Assembly: GCA_905215345.1 (NCBI GenBank)
Contig: CAJMPR010000015.1
Coordinates: forward strand, 38,972 to 102,971
DNA length: 64,000 nt
Direction of reading: 5' to 3'
Source: an uncultured bacterium
Lineage (GTDB): Bacteria; Bacteroidota; Bacteroidia; Bacteroidales; Bacteroidaceae
The notes beneath the pieces are model-generated. The model searched no databases and was not told the DNA's origin. It was given only the letters and a program-made list of their open reading frames with translations. The position numbers were made by a program, and so were the translations under genes. Position 1 is the first letter of the stretch. Each line of letters begins with the position of its first letter. This document shows positions 51,219 through 61,400 of the stretch, piece after piece.

Positions 51219-53543
51219 ATGATAAAGAGAGTTGTAAAAGCCCTTTGGATTTTCATTGCACTGATTGTACTGGTATGCATCATTATTTTCTTCTCGATAG
51301 CTAAAGGCTGGATTGGCTATATGCCTCCTGTAGAAGACTTGGAAAACCCTAATTATAAATTCGCTACCGAAATATATTCTGAAGACGGGAAAGTACTGGG
51401 TACTTATTCTTACAGTAAGGAAAACCGCGTATTCGTAGGATATAAGGAGCTTTCTCCCAATATTATCAACGCCTTGATTGCAACGGAAGACGTGCGTTTT
51501 GCCGAACACTCAGGGATTGATGCCATTGCCTTATTCCGCGCCGTAGTAAAGCGTGGCATTTTTATGCAGAAGAATGCCGGTGGTGGCAGTACAATCACAC
51601 AGCAGCTCTCAAAACAGTTGTATTCGCCAAGCGCCGACAATATTGTAGAACGTCTTTTCCAGAAACCGATAGAATGGGTAATTGCCGTTAAACTGGAACG
51701 CTATTATACGAAAGAAGAGATTCTTACAATGTATCTCAATAAGTTTGACTTTCTGAATAATGCTGTCGGTGTAAAAACTGCTGCTTTCACTTATTTCGGT
51801 TGCGAACCGAAAGACTTGAAAATAGAGGAAGCGGCTACATTGGTCGGCATGTGTAAAAATCCTTCTCTTTATAATCCGGTACGATATAATGAGCGGTCGC
51901 GCGGTCGTCGCAATGTCGTGCTTGACCAGATGCGTAAAGCCGGATATATAACGACCGAAGAATGTGATTCTTTGCAGGCATTGCCTTTGGAACTTTCTTA
52001 TCATCGTGTCGATCATAATGAAGGCTTGGCAACTTATTTCCGTGAATATCTGCGTGGTGTGCTTAATGCCAAGAAACCGGCTAAATCGGATTACCGTAGC
52101 TGGCAGATGCAAAAATATTATGAAGATTCTCTTGACTGGGAAACTAACCCGTTATATGGCTGGTGTGAGAAAAATACCAAGAAAGATGGTAGTAAATACA
52201 ATCTGTATACAGACGGATTGAAAATATACACCACTATCGATTCGCGCATGCAACAATATGCCGAAGACGCGGTAACCGAACATTTGAAAGAATTACAAGG
52301 ATATTTCTTCAAAGAAAAGAAAGGGGCGAAGAAAGCTCCCTATACTTTCAGACTGACGCAAGAGCAAGTGGATGAAATTCTGGAACGTGCCATGAAACAA
52401 TCCGACCGCTATCGCATCTTGAAGAATGCCGGAGCGTCCGAAGCCGAGATTAAAAAAGTGTTTAATACGCCTGAAGAAATGTCGGTGTTTAGCTGGAACG
52501 GGGAAAAAGATACGATCATGACTCCGATGGATTCCATTCGTTACTATAAATTCTTCCTGCGGGCGGGATTCATGTCTATGGATCCACGAAACGGGCATGT
52601 GAAAGCGTATGTAGGCGGACCGAATCATCACTACTTTAAATACGACATGGCGATGGTGGGACGTCGTCAAATTGGTTCCACGATGAAACCGTATGTTTAT
52701 TCGCTGGCTATGGAAAACGGATTTTCGCCTTGTGATCAAGCACGCCACGTCGAATATACGCTGATTGACGAAAACGGAACCCCATGGACACCGCGCAATG
52801 CTAATAACAAACGTTATGGCGAAATGGTGACGGTGAAGTGGGGGTTGGCAAACTCGGATAACTGGATTACAGCCTACTTGATGAGTAAGTTGAATCCGTA
52901 TGAATTGAAACGGTTGGTACACAGTTTTGGAGTGCGTAACCGCGAAATAGTACCTTCTGTTTCCCTCTGTCTCGGACCTTGTGAGATCTCTGTTGGTGAA
53001 ATGGTGAGTGCATATACGGCATTCCCCAATAAAGGAATTCGTGTAGCTCCGTTATTTGTTACCCGTATTGAAGATAACGACGGTAACATCCTGGCTACTT
53101 TCTCACCCGAAATGCAGGAGGTTATCAGTGCATCCAGCGCATACAAAATGTTGGTGATGCTGCGTGCCGTAATCAATGAAGGTACCGGTGGACGTGTCCG
53201 TCGTTTAGGTGTGAAAGCCGATATGGGCGGTAAGACCGGTACGACAAATTTCAATGCCGACGGTTGGTTTATGGGTTTCACCCCATCTTTGGTATCAGGC
53301 TGCTGGGTTGGCGGTGAAGATCGCGATATTCATTTCGATACGATGCTTCACGGGCAAGGTGCTTCCATGGCATTGCCTATCTGGGCTAAATATATGGTGA
53401 AGGTATTTGCCGATAAATCTCTGGGATATGACGAAACTGAGACATTCCAATTACCTGAAGGTTTTGATCCCTGCAAAGACAGTGATTTGGAAGGAGATGC
53501 GCAGCCTGTTTCGGATATGGGATTGGATGACTTGTTTAATTAA
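51219..53543 (+). CDS. Penicillin-binding protein 1A, bifunctional transglycosylase/transpeptidase
   Basis: This 774-residue class A PBP polymerises and cross-links peptidoglycan in the periplasm. It has an N-terminal anchor (about 9-30), a GT51 glycosyltransferase (about 70-240: ATEDVRFAEHSGID with the catalytic Glu, GGGSTITQQL), a linker region and a transpeptidase (about 430-720) with SxxK in GSTMKP, SxN as SDN (ANSDNW) and KTG in GGKTGTTNF. Start ATG 51219 is preferred over an in-frame TTG at 51207. The next gene begins immediately after its stop codon. Confidence 0.95.
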   Translation: MIKRVVKALWIFIALIVLVCIIIFFSIAKGWIGYMPPVEDLENPNYKFATEIYSEDGKVLGTYSYSKENRVFVGYKELSPNIINALIATEDVRFAEHSGIDAIALFRAVVKRGIFMQKNAGGGSTITQQLSKQLYSPSADNIVERLFQKPIEWVIAVKLERYYTKEEILTMYLNKFDFLNNAVGVKTAAFTYFGCEPKDLKIEEAATLVGMCKNPSLYNPVRYNERSRGRRNVVLDQMRKAGYITTEECDSLQALPLELSYHRVDHNEGLATYFREYLRGVLNAKKPAKSDYRSWQMQKYYEDSLDWETNPLYGWCEKNTKKDGSKYNLYTDGLKIYTTIDSRMQQYAEDAVTEHLKELQGYFFKEKKGAKKAPYTFRLTQEQVDEILERAMKQSDRYRILKNAGASEAEIKKVFNTPEEMSVFSWNGEKDTIMTPMDSIRYYKFFLRAGFMSMDPRNGHVKAYVGGPNHHYFKYDMAMVGRRQIGSTMKPYVYSLAMENGFSPCDQARHVEYTLIDENGTPWTPRNANNKRYGEMVTVKWGLANSDNWITAYLMSKLNPYELKRLVHSFGVRNREIVPSVSLCLGPCEISVGEMVSAYTAFPNKGIRVAPLFVTRIEDNDGNILATFSPEMQEVISASSAYKMLVMLRAVINEGTGGRVRRLGVKADMGGKTGTTNFNADGWFMGFTPSLVSGCWVGGEDRDIHFDTMLHGQGASMALPIWAKYMVKVFADKSLGYDETETFQLPEGFDPCKDSDLEGDAQPVSDMGLDDLFN

Positions 53544-53939
53544 ATGATATATACAATTTCTATTGGCAGCAATAAATGCAGGAAAAAGAATCTGGCGTTA
53601 GCACGTAAAAGACTGCTGGAACTATTTCCTGATATTCTTTTCTCGACAGAAATGGATACTGAACCTTTATTCTTTCAACGGCAGGACTTGTTTTCAAATC
53701 AGGTGGCGCGTTTTGTGTCCGATTGCAAGGTTGAAGAGATAACATTACAGTTAAAAGTTATTGAACAAGAGGCAGGAAGAACTCCCGAAGATAAAGAACA
53801 AGAGATTGTCCGTTTGGATATTGATTTATTGTCGTGCGATGATAAAGTATTTAAACCGCGAGACTTGAAACGGGATTATATTTGTCATGGATTGGAACAA
53901 CTTTCCCTAAAAAGAGAACATCCCGCAAAACAATCCTAA
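53544..53939 (+). CDS. Short FolK (HPPK)-like protein
   Basis: This 131-residue protein resembles 6-hydroxymethyl-dihydropterin pyrophosphokinase but is about 30 residues shorter than usual. It starts with the SIGSN motif, has EQEAGR in place of the normal ExxxGR region, and the magnesium-binding pair in RLDIDLL. The RWGPRxLD-type loop typical of the active enzyme is reduced to EIVRLDID, and the common FxN pterin segment is diverged. It may be a degraded or specialised HPPK. The ATG directly abuts the PBP1A stop, so translation is probably coupled. Confidence 0.65.
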   Translation: MIYTISIGSNKCRKKNLALARKRLLELFPDILFSTEMDTEPLFFQRQDLFSNQVARFVSDCKVEEITLQLKVIEQEAGRTPEDKEQEIVRLDIDLLSCDDKVFKPRDLKRDYICHGLEQLSLKREHPAKQS

Positions 53940-53996
53940 TTCTGTAACTATTCTCCGTTACCTTTAAGGGAACGAGGGGATAAAACAATATTAAAA

Positions 53997-54755
53997 ATGA
54001 AATTTATAGGAATTATTCCCGCCCGTTACGCTTCGACGCGTTTTCCAGCCAAACCTTTGGCATTGTTAGGCGGAAAAACTGTTATACAACGAGTATACGA
54101 ACAAGTAGCCGGTATCTTGGATGATGCTTACGTGGCTACTGACGACGAACGTATCGAAGCAGCAGTGAAGGCTTTCGGGGGAAAAGTCGTTATGACTTCC
54201 GTTGATCATAAAAGTGGTACAGACCGTTGTTACGAAGCGTATATAAAAATAGGAGAGGAATTTGATGTCGTAATAAATATTCAGGGAGATGAACCTTTTA
54301 TCCAACCGTCACAGTTGGAAACCATAAAAGCTTGTTTTGACGATTCCTCTACACAAATAGCCACATTGGTAAAGCCCTTTACCGCAGATAATAGCTTTAC
54401 GGCATTAGAAAATGTCAATTCGCCCAAAGTCGTACTGAATAAAAATATGAACGCTCTTTATTTCAGTCGCTCTATCATTCCTTATCAGCGCAATGCAGAG
54501 AAACAGGAATGGCTGAAAAATCATATATACTATAAACATATCGGACTATATGCTTATCGGGCAGAGGTTTTGAAAGAAATCACATCACTTCCCCAGTCTT
54601 CTCTCGAACTGGCCGAGTCGTTGGAACAATTGCGTTGGCTGGAGAATGGCTATATCATTAAGGCCGGTATTACCGAGGTAGAGACTATTGGTATTGATAC
54701 ACCGCAAGATCTGGAGCATGCCGAATTATTCCTGCAATCCCAGGCAGCTAAATAA
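53997..54755 (+). CDS. kdsB: 3-deoxy-manno-octulosonate cytidylyltransferase
   Basis: KdsB activates Kdo as CMP-Kdo for lipopolysaccharide core synthesis. The 252-residue enzyme has IPARYASTRFPAKPL (6-20), the CTP/metal-binding INIQGDEPFI near 93, and YYKHIGLYAYR late in the chain. It is in a run with PBP1A, linking envelope assembly genes, and is followed 14 bases later by the M16 gene. Confidence 0.96.
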   Translation: MKFIGIIPARYASTRFPAKPLALLGGKTVIQRVYEQVAGILDDAYVATDDERIEAAVKAFGGKVVMTSVDHKSGTDRCYEAYIKIGEEFDVVINIQGDEPFIQPSQLETIKACFDDSSTQIATLVKPFTADNSFTALENVNSPKVVLNKNMNALYFSRSIIPYQRNAEKQEWLKNHIYYKHIGLYAYRAEVLKEITSLPQSSLELAESLEQLRWLENGYIIKAGITEVETIGIDTPQDLEHAELFLQSQAAK

Positions 54756-54769
54756 ACATCTGATAAATA

Positions 54770-56062
54770 ATGCTTTTGGACAGAACAATTCAACCCAAAG
54801 TAAGAGACATCGAACATTTGGCTATGCAAATGCCCCAACGCGTTGTGATGCCTAATGGAGTGCCTTTGAGTATTTTGAATGCCGGGGATAATGACGTGAT
54901 ACGTATCGATTTGCTCATGGAGGGAGGGCGCTGGCAACAGTCTCAACCCTTGCAGGCACTTTTTGCCAACCGGATGTTACGTGAAGGTACTTTAAAATAC
55001 AGTGCAGCGGAGATTGCCGAAAAATTAGACTATTATGGCGCCTGGCTGGAACTGTCCAGTGCTTCTGAATATGCTTATATTACCCTATATTCTCTAAATA
55101 AATATTTGCCGCAAACTTTGGATATATTGGAGTCTATCGTGAAGGAGCCTATGTTTCCTGAAAAGGAACTGGGTGTTATTGTGGAGAATAATGTCCAGCA
55201 ATTCCTTGTTAATTCATCCAAAGTAGATTTCCTTGCACACCGTACGCTGATAAAATCTATATATGGCGGGGAACACCCTTGTGGACGATTGGTACAAAAA
55301 GAGGATTATTACCGTATAACTCCGGTCTTATTGCAAGATTTCTATAACCGTCATTATAATTCCGGAAATTGCAGTATTTATCTCTCCGGGATGGTGAATG
55401 AAGACTCTGTACGGCAAATAGAAAACAGGTTTGGTAAAGAAGCTTTCGGTAAAGATTTCCGAAAGCCCGAAAAGAGAATTTTCGTACCTCATTCATCCGG
55501 AGAAAAGAGAATTTTCGTGGAATATACCGATGCAATGCAGAGTGCAGTACGAATGGGAATGTTGTCTTTGGAGCGTACTCATCCTGATTACTTGAAAGCA
55601 CGTGTATTGATGACTTTGTTCGGTGGTTATTTTGGAAGCCGTCTGATGAAGAATATTCGTGAGGAAAAAGGATATACTTATGGTATTTCAGCCGGAATCA
55701 TGCCATATCCCGGAGAAGGGATGTTGGTGATTAATACTGAGACTGCCAATGAATTTGTAGAACCGCTGATTAACGAAGTTTACCATGAAATAAATCGCTT
55801 GCAAAACGACCGGGTTTCGGAAGAGGAACTGGCGATGGTGAAAAATTATATGTTAGGTGATATGTGCCGTAGTTATGAATCGGCTTTTTCACTGGCAGAC
55901 GCATGGATATTCGTTCAGGTTTCAGGTCTTGGAGACTCTCATTTTGAAGAAGCCTTGAAGGCGGTGAAAGAAGTTACACCGGAAGAAATACAAGAACTCG
56001 CAGGCCGCTATTTGTGCAAAGAGAAATTAAAAGAAGTCATATCCGGCAAAAAAATGTCATAA
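54770..56062 (+). CDS. M16-family peptidase homologue lacking the zinc motif
   Basis: This 430-residue protein has the two-lobed fold of M16 (pitrilysin/mitochondrial processing) proteins: C-terminal half with GGYFGSRLMKNIREEKGYTYG, typical of the family. In active enzymes HxxEH stands just before the MLFKGT-like segment; here that place reads LFANRMLREGT, so no zinc ligand remains. This resembles the non-catalytic partner subunits (such as core or alpha-MPP types). No active M16 partner lies in the window. No signal peptide is seen, so it is probably cytoplasmic. Confidence 0.85.
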   Translation: MLLDRTIQPKVRDIEHLAMQMPQRVVMPNGVPLSILNAGDNDVIRIDLLMEGGRWQQSQPLQALFANRMLREGTLKYSAAEIAEKLDYYGAWLELSSASEYAYITLYSLNKYLPQTLDILESIVKEPMFPEKELGVIVENNVQQFLVNSSKVDFLAHRTLIKSIYGGEHPCGRLVQKEDYYRITPVLLQDFYNRHYNSGNCSIYLSGMVNEDSVRQIENRFGKEAFGKDFRKPEKRIFVPHSSGEKRIFVEYTDAMQSAVRMGMLSLERTHPDYLKARVLMTLFGGYFGSRLMKNIREEKGYTYGISAGIMPYPGEGMLVINTETANEFVEPLINEVYHEINRLQNDRVSEEELAMVKNYMLGDMCRSYESAFSLADAWIFVQVSGLGDSHFEEALKAVKEVTPEEIQELAGRYLCKEKLKEVISGKKMS

Positions 56063-56100
56063 AAAGCCGGAAACGCCTCGGTATTTTAGCGGATAAATTG

Positions 56101-56108
56101 TATCTTTG
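56101..56108 (+). promoter_or_regulatory. -7 box of the MORN-repeat gene
   Basis: TATCTTTG is a full TAnnTTTG match, 32 bases before the ATG at 56141. No TTTG stands at the right distance upstream. Confidence 0.5.
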
Positions 56109-56140
56109 TCACAATCCTAATTTGAAATTTGTAACCAAAG

Positions 56141-57310
56141 ATGAAATATCTATATACTGCACTTATTCTGGTGTTCTTATCACAAGGCAGCGCCACGGCA
56201 CAAGAAAACAAAGGTAGTTTCTTTGATAAAATAAAAAGTACTTTCTCTTCTGAGATAAAAATCGGGACTTATACATTTAAGGATGGGTCCGTATATACTG
56301 GTGAAATTAAAGGCCGCAAACCCGGTGGAAAAGGTAAAACCATTTTTAAAAATGGTGATGTTTACGAAGGTGAATATGTAAAAGGAAAACGGGAGGGGTA
56401 TGGTATTTATACATTCCCTGATGGTGAAAAATATGAAGGCCAGTGGTTCCAAGACCAACAACACGGTAAAGGTATCTATTATTTTATGAATAATAATCGT
56501 TATGATGGAATGTGGTATCAGGATTACCAACATGGTAAAGGTACGATGTACTATTATAATGGTGATATCTATGAAGGTGATTGGGCAAATGACAAACGTG
56601 AGGGCCGGGGGGCTTATACATGGAAGAATGGCTCCAAATATGTCGGTTCATGGAAGAATGACAAAAAAGACGGCGAAGGCTCTTTAGCCTGGAATGATGG
56701 TTGTAAGTATGACGGACATTGGAAGAATGATGTCCGTGATGGTAAAGGTACTTTTGAATATGCAAACGGAGATAAATATGTAGGCGACTGGAAAGAAGAT
56801 ATGCAGCATGGCAAGGGAATTTACTTCTTCCATACCGGTGACCGCTACGAAGGCTCTTATATACAAGGTGAGCGTACGGGCGAGGGTATATACTACCATG
56901 CCAGTGGAAATAAATATGTAGGAAACTTTAAAGATGGCATGCAGGAAGGCCGGGGTACTTTTACATGGGCCAGCGGTGCTGTTTATGAAGGTGATTGGAA
57001 AGACAACCAACGTAATGGATATGGTACATACAAATGGAATGTTGGTGATTCTTATGAAGGTGAGTGGAAAGGTAACAAGTTCAATGGACAAGGCACTTTG
57101 AAACTGACCGATGGAACAAAATATAAAGGTAGCTTCGTGAACGGATTGGAAGACGGGAGCGGTGTACAGGAAGACAAAGATGGCAACCGTTACGAGGGCT
57201 TCTTTAAGCAAGGCAAGAAAGATGGCCCGTTCGTAGAAACAGACAGGAATGGAAAAGTTATTCGGAAAGGAACTTATAAAATGGGAAGATTGGAAGTGAG
57301 TAAGAATTGA
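56141..57310 (+). CDS. Exported MORN-repeat protein, 14 repeats
   Basis: This 389-residue protein has a signal peptide (SATAQ, cut near 21) and then, from Tyr52 to about residue 373, fourteen successive 23-residue MORN units of the type YEGxWxxxxxxGxGxxxxxxGxx, each 69 bases at DNA level. The units are regular, with no insertions. MORN repeats build an extended beta-hairpin stack and often bind lipid or other proteins; in this exported form the partner is unknown. A short tail (RKGTYKMGRLEVSKN) closes it. It has its own promoter and terminator. Confidence 0.9.
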   Translation: MKYLYTALILVFLSQGSATAQENKGSFFDKIKSTFSSEIKIGTYTFKDGSVYTGEIKGRKPGGKGKTIFKNGDVYEGEYVKGKREGYGIYTFPDGEKYEGQWFQDQQHGKGIYYFMNNNRYDGMWYQDYQHGKGTMYYYNGDIYEGDWANDKREGRGAYTWKNGSKYVGSWKNDKKDGEGSLAWNDGCKYDGHWKNDVRDGKGTFEYANGDKYVGDWKEDMQHGKGIYFFHTGDRYEGSYIQGERTGEGIYYHASGNKYVGNFKDGMQEGRGTFTWASGAVYEGDWKDNQRNGYGTYKWNVGDSYEGEWKGNKFNGQGTLKLTDGTKYKGSFVNGLEDGSGVQEDKDGNRYEGFFKQGKKDGPFVETDRNGKVIRKGTYKMGRLEVSKN

Positions 57311-57325
57311 GGCTCAGCTAAAAGA

Positions 57326-57375
57326 TATAAAATAAGGGCTGCGTAGTTGTGATGCTACGCAGCCCTTATTTTATA
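57326..57375. terminator. Bidirectional terminator between the MORN gene and prs
   Basis: A perfect 21-bp stem (57326-57346 with 57355-57375) with an 8-base loop, A-rich on the left and T-rich on the right. It serves both convergent genes. Confidence 0.92.
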
Positions 57376-57403
57376 AAGTTAATTTCTAAATCCCAGTTCC
57401 CTT

Positions 57404-58342
57404 TTAGATAATATATTGTGAACTGATAGATTCGTTATTCATTACTCTTTTGATAGTTTCAGCAAACATATCGGCAATACTTAATTGCTTAACCTTAGCA
57501 CATTTCTTTGCATAAGGAATACTGTCGGTAAATACCATTTCCGTCAGACTTGACTCTTGTACACGGAAAGATGCAGGATCGGACATTACGCAATGACTGG
57601 CGATAGCACGAACAGATTTTGCTCCGGCTTCCAACATAACATTGGCAGCTTTAGTTATAGTGCCGGCAGTATCGACGATATCGTCAATCAATACTACATT
57701 TTTATCCTTCACATCACCGATAATCTGCATTGTAGCAACTACATTGGCCTTTTCACGCGTCTTGTTACACAACACCAAAGGTACTCCCAGGTACTTAGAG
57801 AATGTGCTGGCACGTTTTGAACCACCAACGTCGGGAGTTGCAATAACCAGATTATCTAGTTTTAATGATTCTATATAGGGTAGGAATACAGCCGATGCAT
57901 ATAAGTGATCAACAGGGATGTTGAAGAAACCTTGTATTTGATCGGCATGAAGGTCCATGGTAATCAAACGGTCAATACCTGCTACTGAAAGCAGATCGGC
58001 TACCAACTTGGCGCCAATGGATACACGAGGTTTGTCTTTTCTGTCTTGACGTGCCCAACCAAAATAAGGAATAACAGCGATAACGCTTTTAGCAGATGCT
58101 CTTTTCGCCGCATCAACCATCAGCAGGAGTTCCATTAAATTGTCGGAATTAGGGAATGTGGATTGAACCAAGAATACATTTGCGCCACGGATAGACTCTT
58201 CATAAGAAACGGCGAATTCACCATCGGCAAAGTGGGTGATATTCATCTTTCCTAGAGGGCAATCAAGGCTGACACAAATCTTTTCTGCAAGGTATCTCGA
58301 ATTTGTTCCTGAGAATACCATAAAGGGTGCTTTTTCGCTCAT
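57404..58342 (-). CDS. prs: Ribose-phosphate pyrophosphokinase (PRPP synthetase)
   Basis: Prs makes PRPP from ribose 5-phosphate and ATP, needed for nucleotides, His, Trp and NAD. The 312-residue enzyme has HFADGEF, the catalytic flexible loop with YFGWARQDRK, the metal-binding MDLHADQIQGFF and the PRPP loop VVLIDDIVDTAGTI. It is complete. It is monocistronic, divergent from the tandem kinase gene. Confidence 0.97.
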   Translation of the reverse strand: MSEKAPFMVFSGTNSRYLAEKICVSLDCPLGKMNITHFADGEFAVSYEESIRGANVFLVQSTFPNSDNLMELLLMVDAAKRASAKSVIAVIPYFGWARQDRKDKPRVSIGAKLVADLLSVAGIDRLITMDLHADQIQGFFNIPVDHLYASAVFLPYIESLKLDNLVIATPDVGGSKRASTFSKYLGVPLVLCNKTREKANVVATMQIIGDVKDKNVVLIDDIVDTAGTITKAANVMLEAGAKSVRAIASHCVMSDPASFRVQESSLTEMVFTDSIPYAKKCAKVKQLSIADMFAETIKRVMNNESISSQYII

Positions 58343-58378
58343 TTTGTAATAGATGTTACCTATTTGTTAATTTGCATG

Positions 58379-58386
58379 CAAAGGTA
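58379..58386 (-). promoter_or_regulatory. -7 box of prs
   Basis: Minus-strand TACCTTTG is a full match, 37 bases before the ATG; CTTG 21 bases further upstream (58408-58411) may be the -33. Confidence 0.55.
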
Positions 58387-58453
58387 GGAATTTCCCATTA
58401 CATAATACAAGACTTATTGTAGAAAAAATATTTTTCTTTCCCAGATTTATTCG

Positions 58454-58461
58454 TAGCTTTG
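58454..58461 (+). promoter_or_regulatory. -7 box immediately before the tandem kinase GTG
   Basis: TAGCTTTG matches TAnnTTTG and ends 4 bases before the GTG at 58466. Transcription would begin at or just beyond the start codon, which would imply leaderless translation or chance similarity. Confidence 0.35.
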
Positions 58462-58465
58462 CTTT

Positions 58466-61400
58466 GTGAAACAGCTTTCATCTATATTGTTGTCAGCGGG
58501 AATACTGTACCTGATAAGTGCCGTATTTGTTTCGTGCGTGGGCATGGCTCCTACAAGGGAAGTGCATCTGATTGATTCGCTGAATCAGGTGGCATATACT
58601 TATCGTTATAAAAATTTGGACTCGTCTTGTCATGCGGCTTCACGAGCTTATAAGGAGAGCGGGCTTTACAAGCAGGGAAAAGCCGAAGCGTGTAATAATC
58701 TGGGGTTCTGTGCTTTTATGCGTATGGACTTTGAACAGGCTGAAAAGTATCATAAGGAAATATATGACCTGACAAAGAATGAATTGGAATTGCTCATTGC
58801 TGATGTCAGTTTGATGAAAATTTATCAACGTACGGCATTGAACAAAGAGTTTTATGATTATCGAAATAGCGCATTACGCCGTATGAAGCGTATTGCCGAA
58901 GACAATAATTTATTTGTAGATAAACATGAACGGATGCGGTTGATATATGCCCGTTCAGAATTTTATATCGTATCTGCTATCTATTATTACTATTTACAGC
59001 AACGCTCGGAAGCGATGGCGTCTATTAATGTGGTTCCGGAGCATGAAGAGCTGGCAGCCGATACCAATCAGTTATTGTATTATCATTATATAAAAGGATC
59101 GGCTTCATTGTGCGATGGTGATTCGCTGGACGAACGTCGTCTCAATGAGTTTGATGAACTTTATACCACCTGGAAACTGGCTTCCAAGCAAGGTTATCTT
59201 TATTTTGAAGGAAATGGGGTGCAAGGGTTGGCCAATTTAATGGCTTCACCGGACAATTATGAGTTTTTCCAAAATCGTCGTTCGCATGCTTTGAAGCAAT
59301 TTGGTGAGCCGGTCGATTCATTGTTGCCTATGCGTTTGGGGCAGCTGGCATTAAAGAAGTTTCGCCAGTACAATGATTTGTATCAGACCGCCGGAGCATA
59401 TGTCTCTATTGGTAAATATTTGAATGCGCACGGACGGTATGGAGCGGCACTCGATACATTGACAAAAGCATTGGAGTGCGTAAATGATCATCATCGCCAT
59501 TTCTATGATTGCCATGACAGTTTGGATTGGTTGAAAGCTTATGATCGCCGGGATACTATCTGTGCCGAAAAAGCTTGGATTCAACAAAAGCTTAAGACTG
59601 TTCCCGAATGGATTTCACGGATACGTGAACAATTAAGTGTAACCTATGCCGGATTGGAAATGAAAGAGTATTCCGACTACAATCGCAATATTTATCTGGA
59701 TATTTTGGAAGATACCCGTCAGGATAGGGAATTGGAGAGCCGGTACCAGGCTTTGGAAAAAGAAGCGGGGCAGTTGAATTTATTGCTTCTCCTCATTATT
59801 ATAGGAATTATCTTAGTATTACTCTTTTTCTGGTTTTTCAATAAACGTTCCAAGGTTCGTAATAAAGTGCACCTTCATCGTTTGCAGTCTATGCTTGATA
59901 TTTGCCAGAAAGTAACAGCATCTATTCCGGCGGATGCTCAAACTGAAGATGATATTGTAGAGGCCATTCAGAAAGCTGTCAGTCCTGATATGGAAGCGTT
60001 ATTCGGGATGAAAGATATACGTATTAAAAACAGACAGCTTCTATTTCCGCGACGAATGCATAAAGACGAATATGCAATGGTTCAGGTGATAACTCCTTAT
60101 ATTCAGTGGGCGCTGGACAATGGTATGACATCCATCTTTCTGGGAGAAGAACAACGTCGTTTGGAAAAGCAGCGTTATATACACGAACTGCATATTGCCG
60201 GAAATAAACGACAGAACCTGATAAAGAAGGCATGTCTTTCCATTGTGAATGGAATTCATCCATATATTGACCGTATCCTGAATGAAGTGCATAAATTGAC
60301 ACAGATGGGTTATATCAATAACGATACGATCAAAAAAGAAAAGTATCAGTATATTGATGAACTGGTAACGACCATCAATGAGTACAATGATATTCTGGCT
60401 CTATGGATTAAGATGAAGCAAGGAGAATTGAGCCTGAATATCGAGACATTCGAACTCAATGAAATCTTCGAACTCCTACGAAAAGGAAACCGCGCTTTTG
60501 AAATGAAACAACTGACTTTGGAAGTAGAACCGACAGATGTTTCGGTGAAAGCAGATAAAGCGTTGACGCTTTTTATGATAAACACTTTAGCGGAGAATGC
60601 GCGTAAATATACACCATCGGGTGGAACAGTGAAAGTTTATGCTCGTAAGGAAGAAAATTATGTGGAAATATCTGTTGAAGATAATGGGTGTGGATTGTCA
60701 GTAGAGGATGTTACACATATTATTGGTGAAAAAGTGTATGATTCGAAAGTCATTGGAATGAAGGATGCAACCGACCAGGAAGGATTGCGAAAAAATAAGG
60801 GAAGTGGCTTCGGATTAATGAACTGTAAAGGTATCATTGAAAAATACCGGAAAACAAATGAGTTCTTCAACGTATGCTTGTTCAATGTAGAAAGCGATTT
60901 GGGAAAAGGAAGCCGTTTTTATTTCCGGTTACCGATTGGAGTTCGTAAAATGTTAACCGTTTTGTTACTCTTTTTATCTTTCGGGATGACTTCTTGCAAT
61001 AAGACTGCTGATAGTGAGCTGCCCGAAGATGAAGCAACAGATTCTTTGGCCACAGTCAAGCAAAATGAATATAATCTGTTATTAGACCAAGCATCCAATT
61101 ATGCCAATGACGCTTATTATTGTAATGTGGATGGCGACTACGAGGGTGCTTTGCAGTATATTGATTCTGCAATGACATGCTTAAATATTCATTATGAAAA
61201 GTATACAGATTATCCACATCATTATATATCACTGATGGGAGAGGAGACACCCGCTGAACTGGATTGGTGGAATGAAATGTTCATATCAGACTACCATGTG
61301 ATATTGGATATTCGGAACGAAGCCGCCGTTGCATTCCTTGCTCTGAAACGATGGGAGGAATACAGTTATAATAATAGCGCTTATACTACTTTATATAAAT

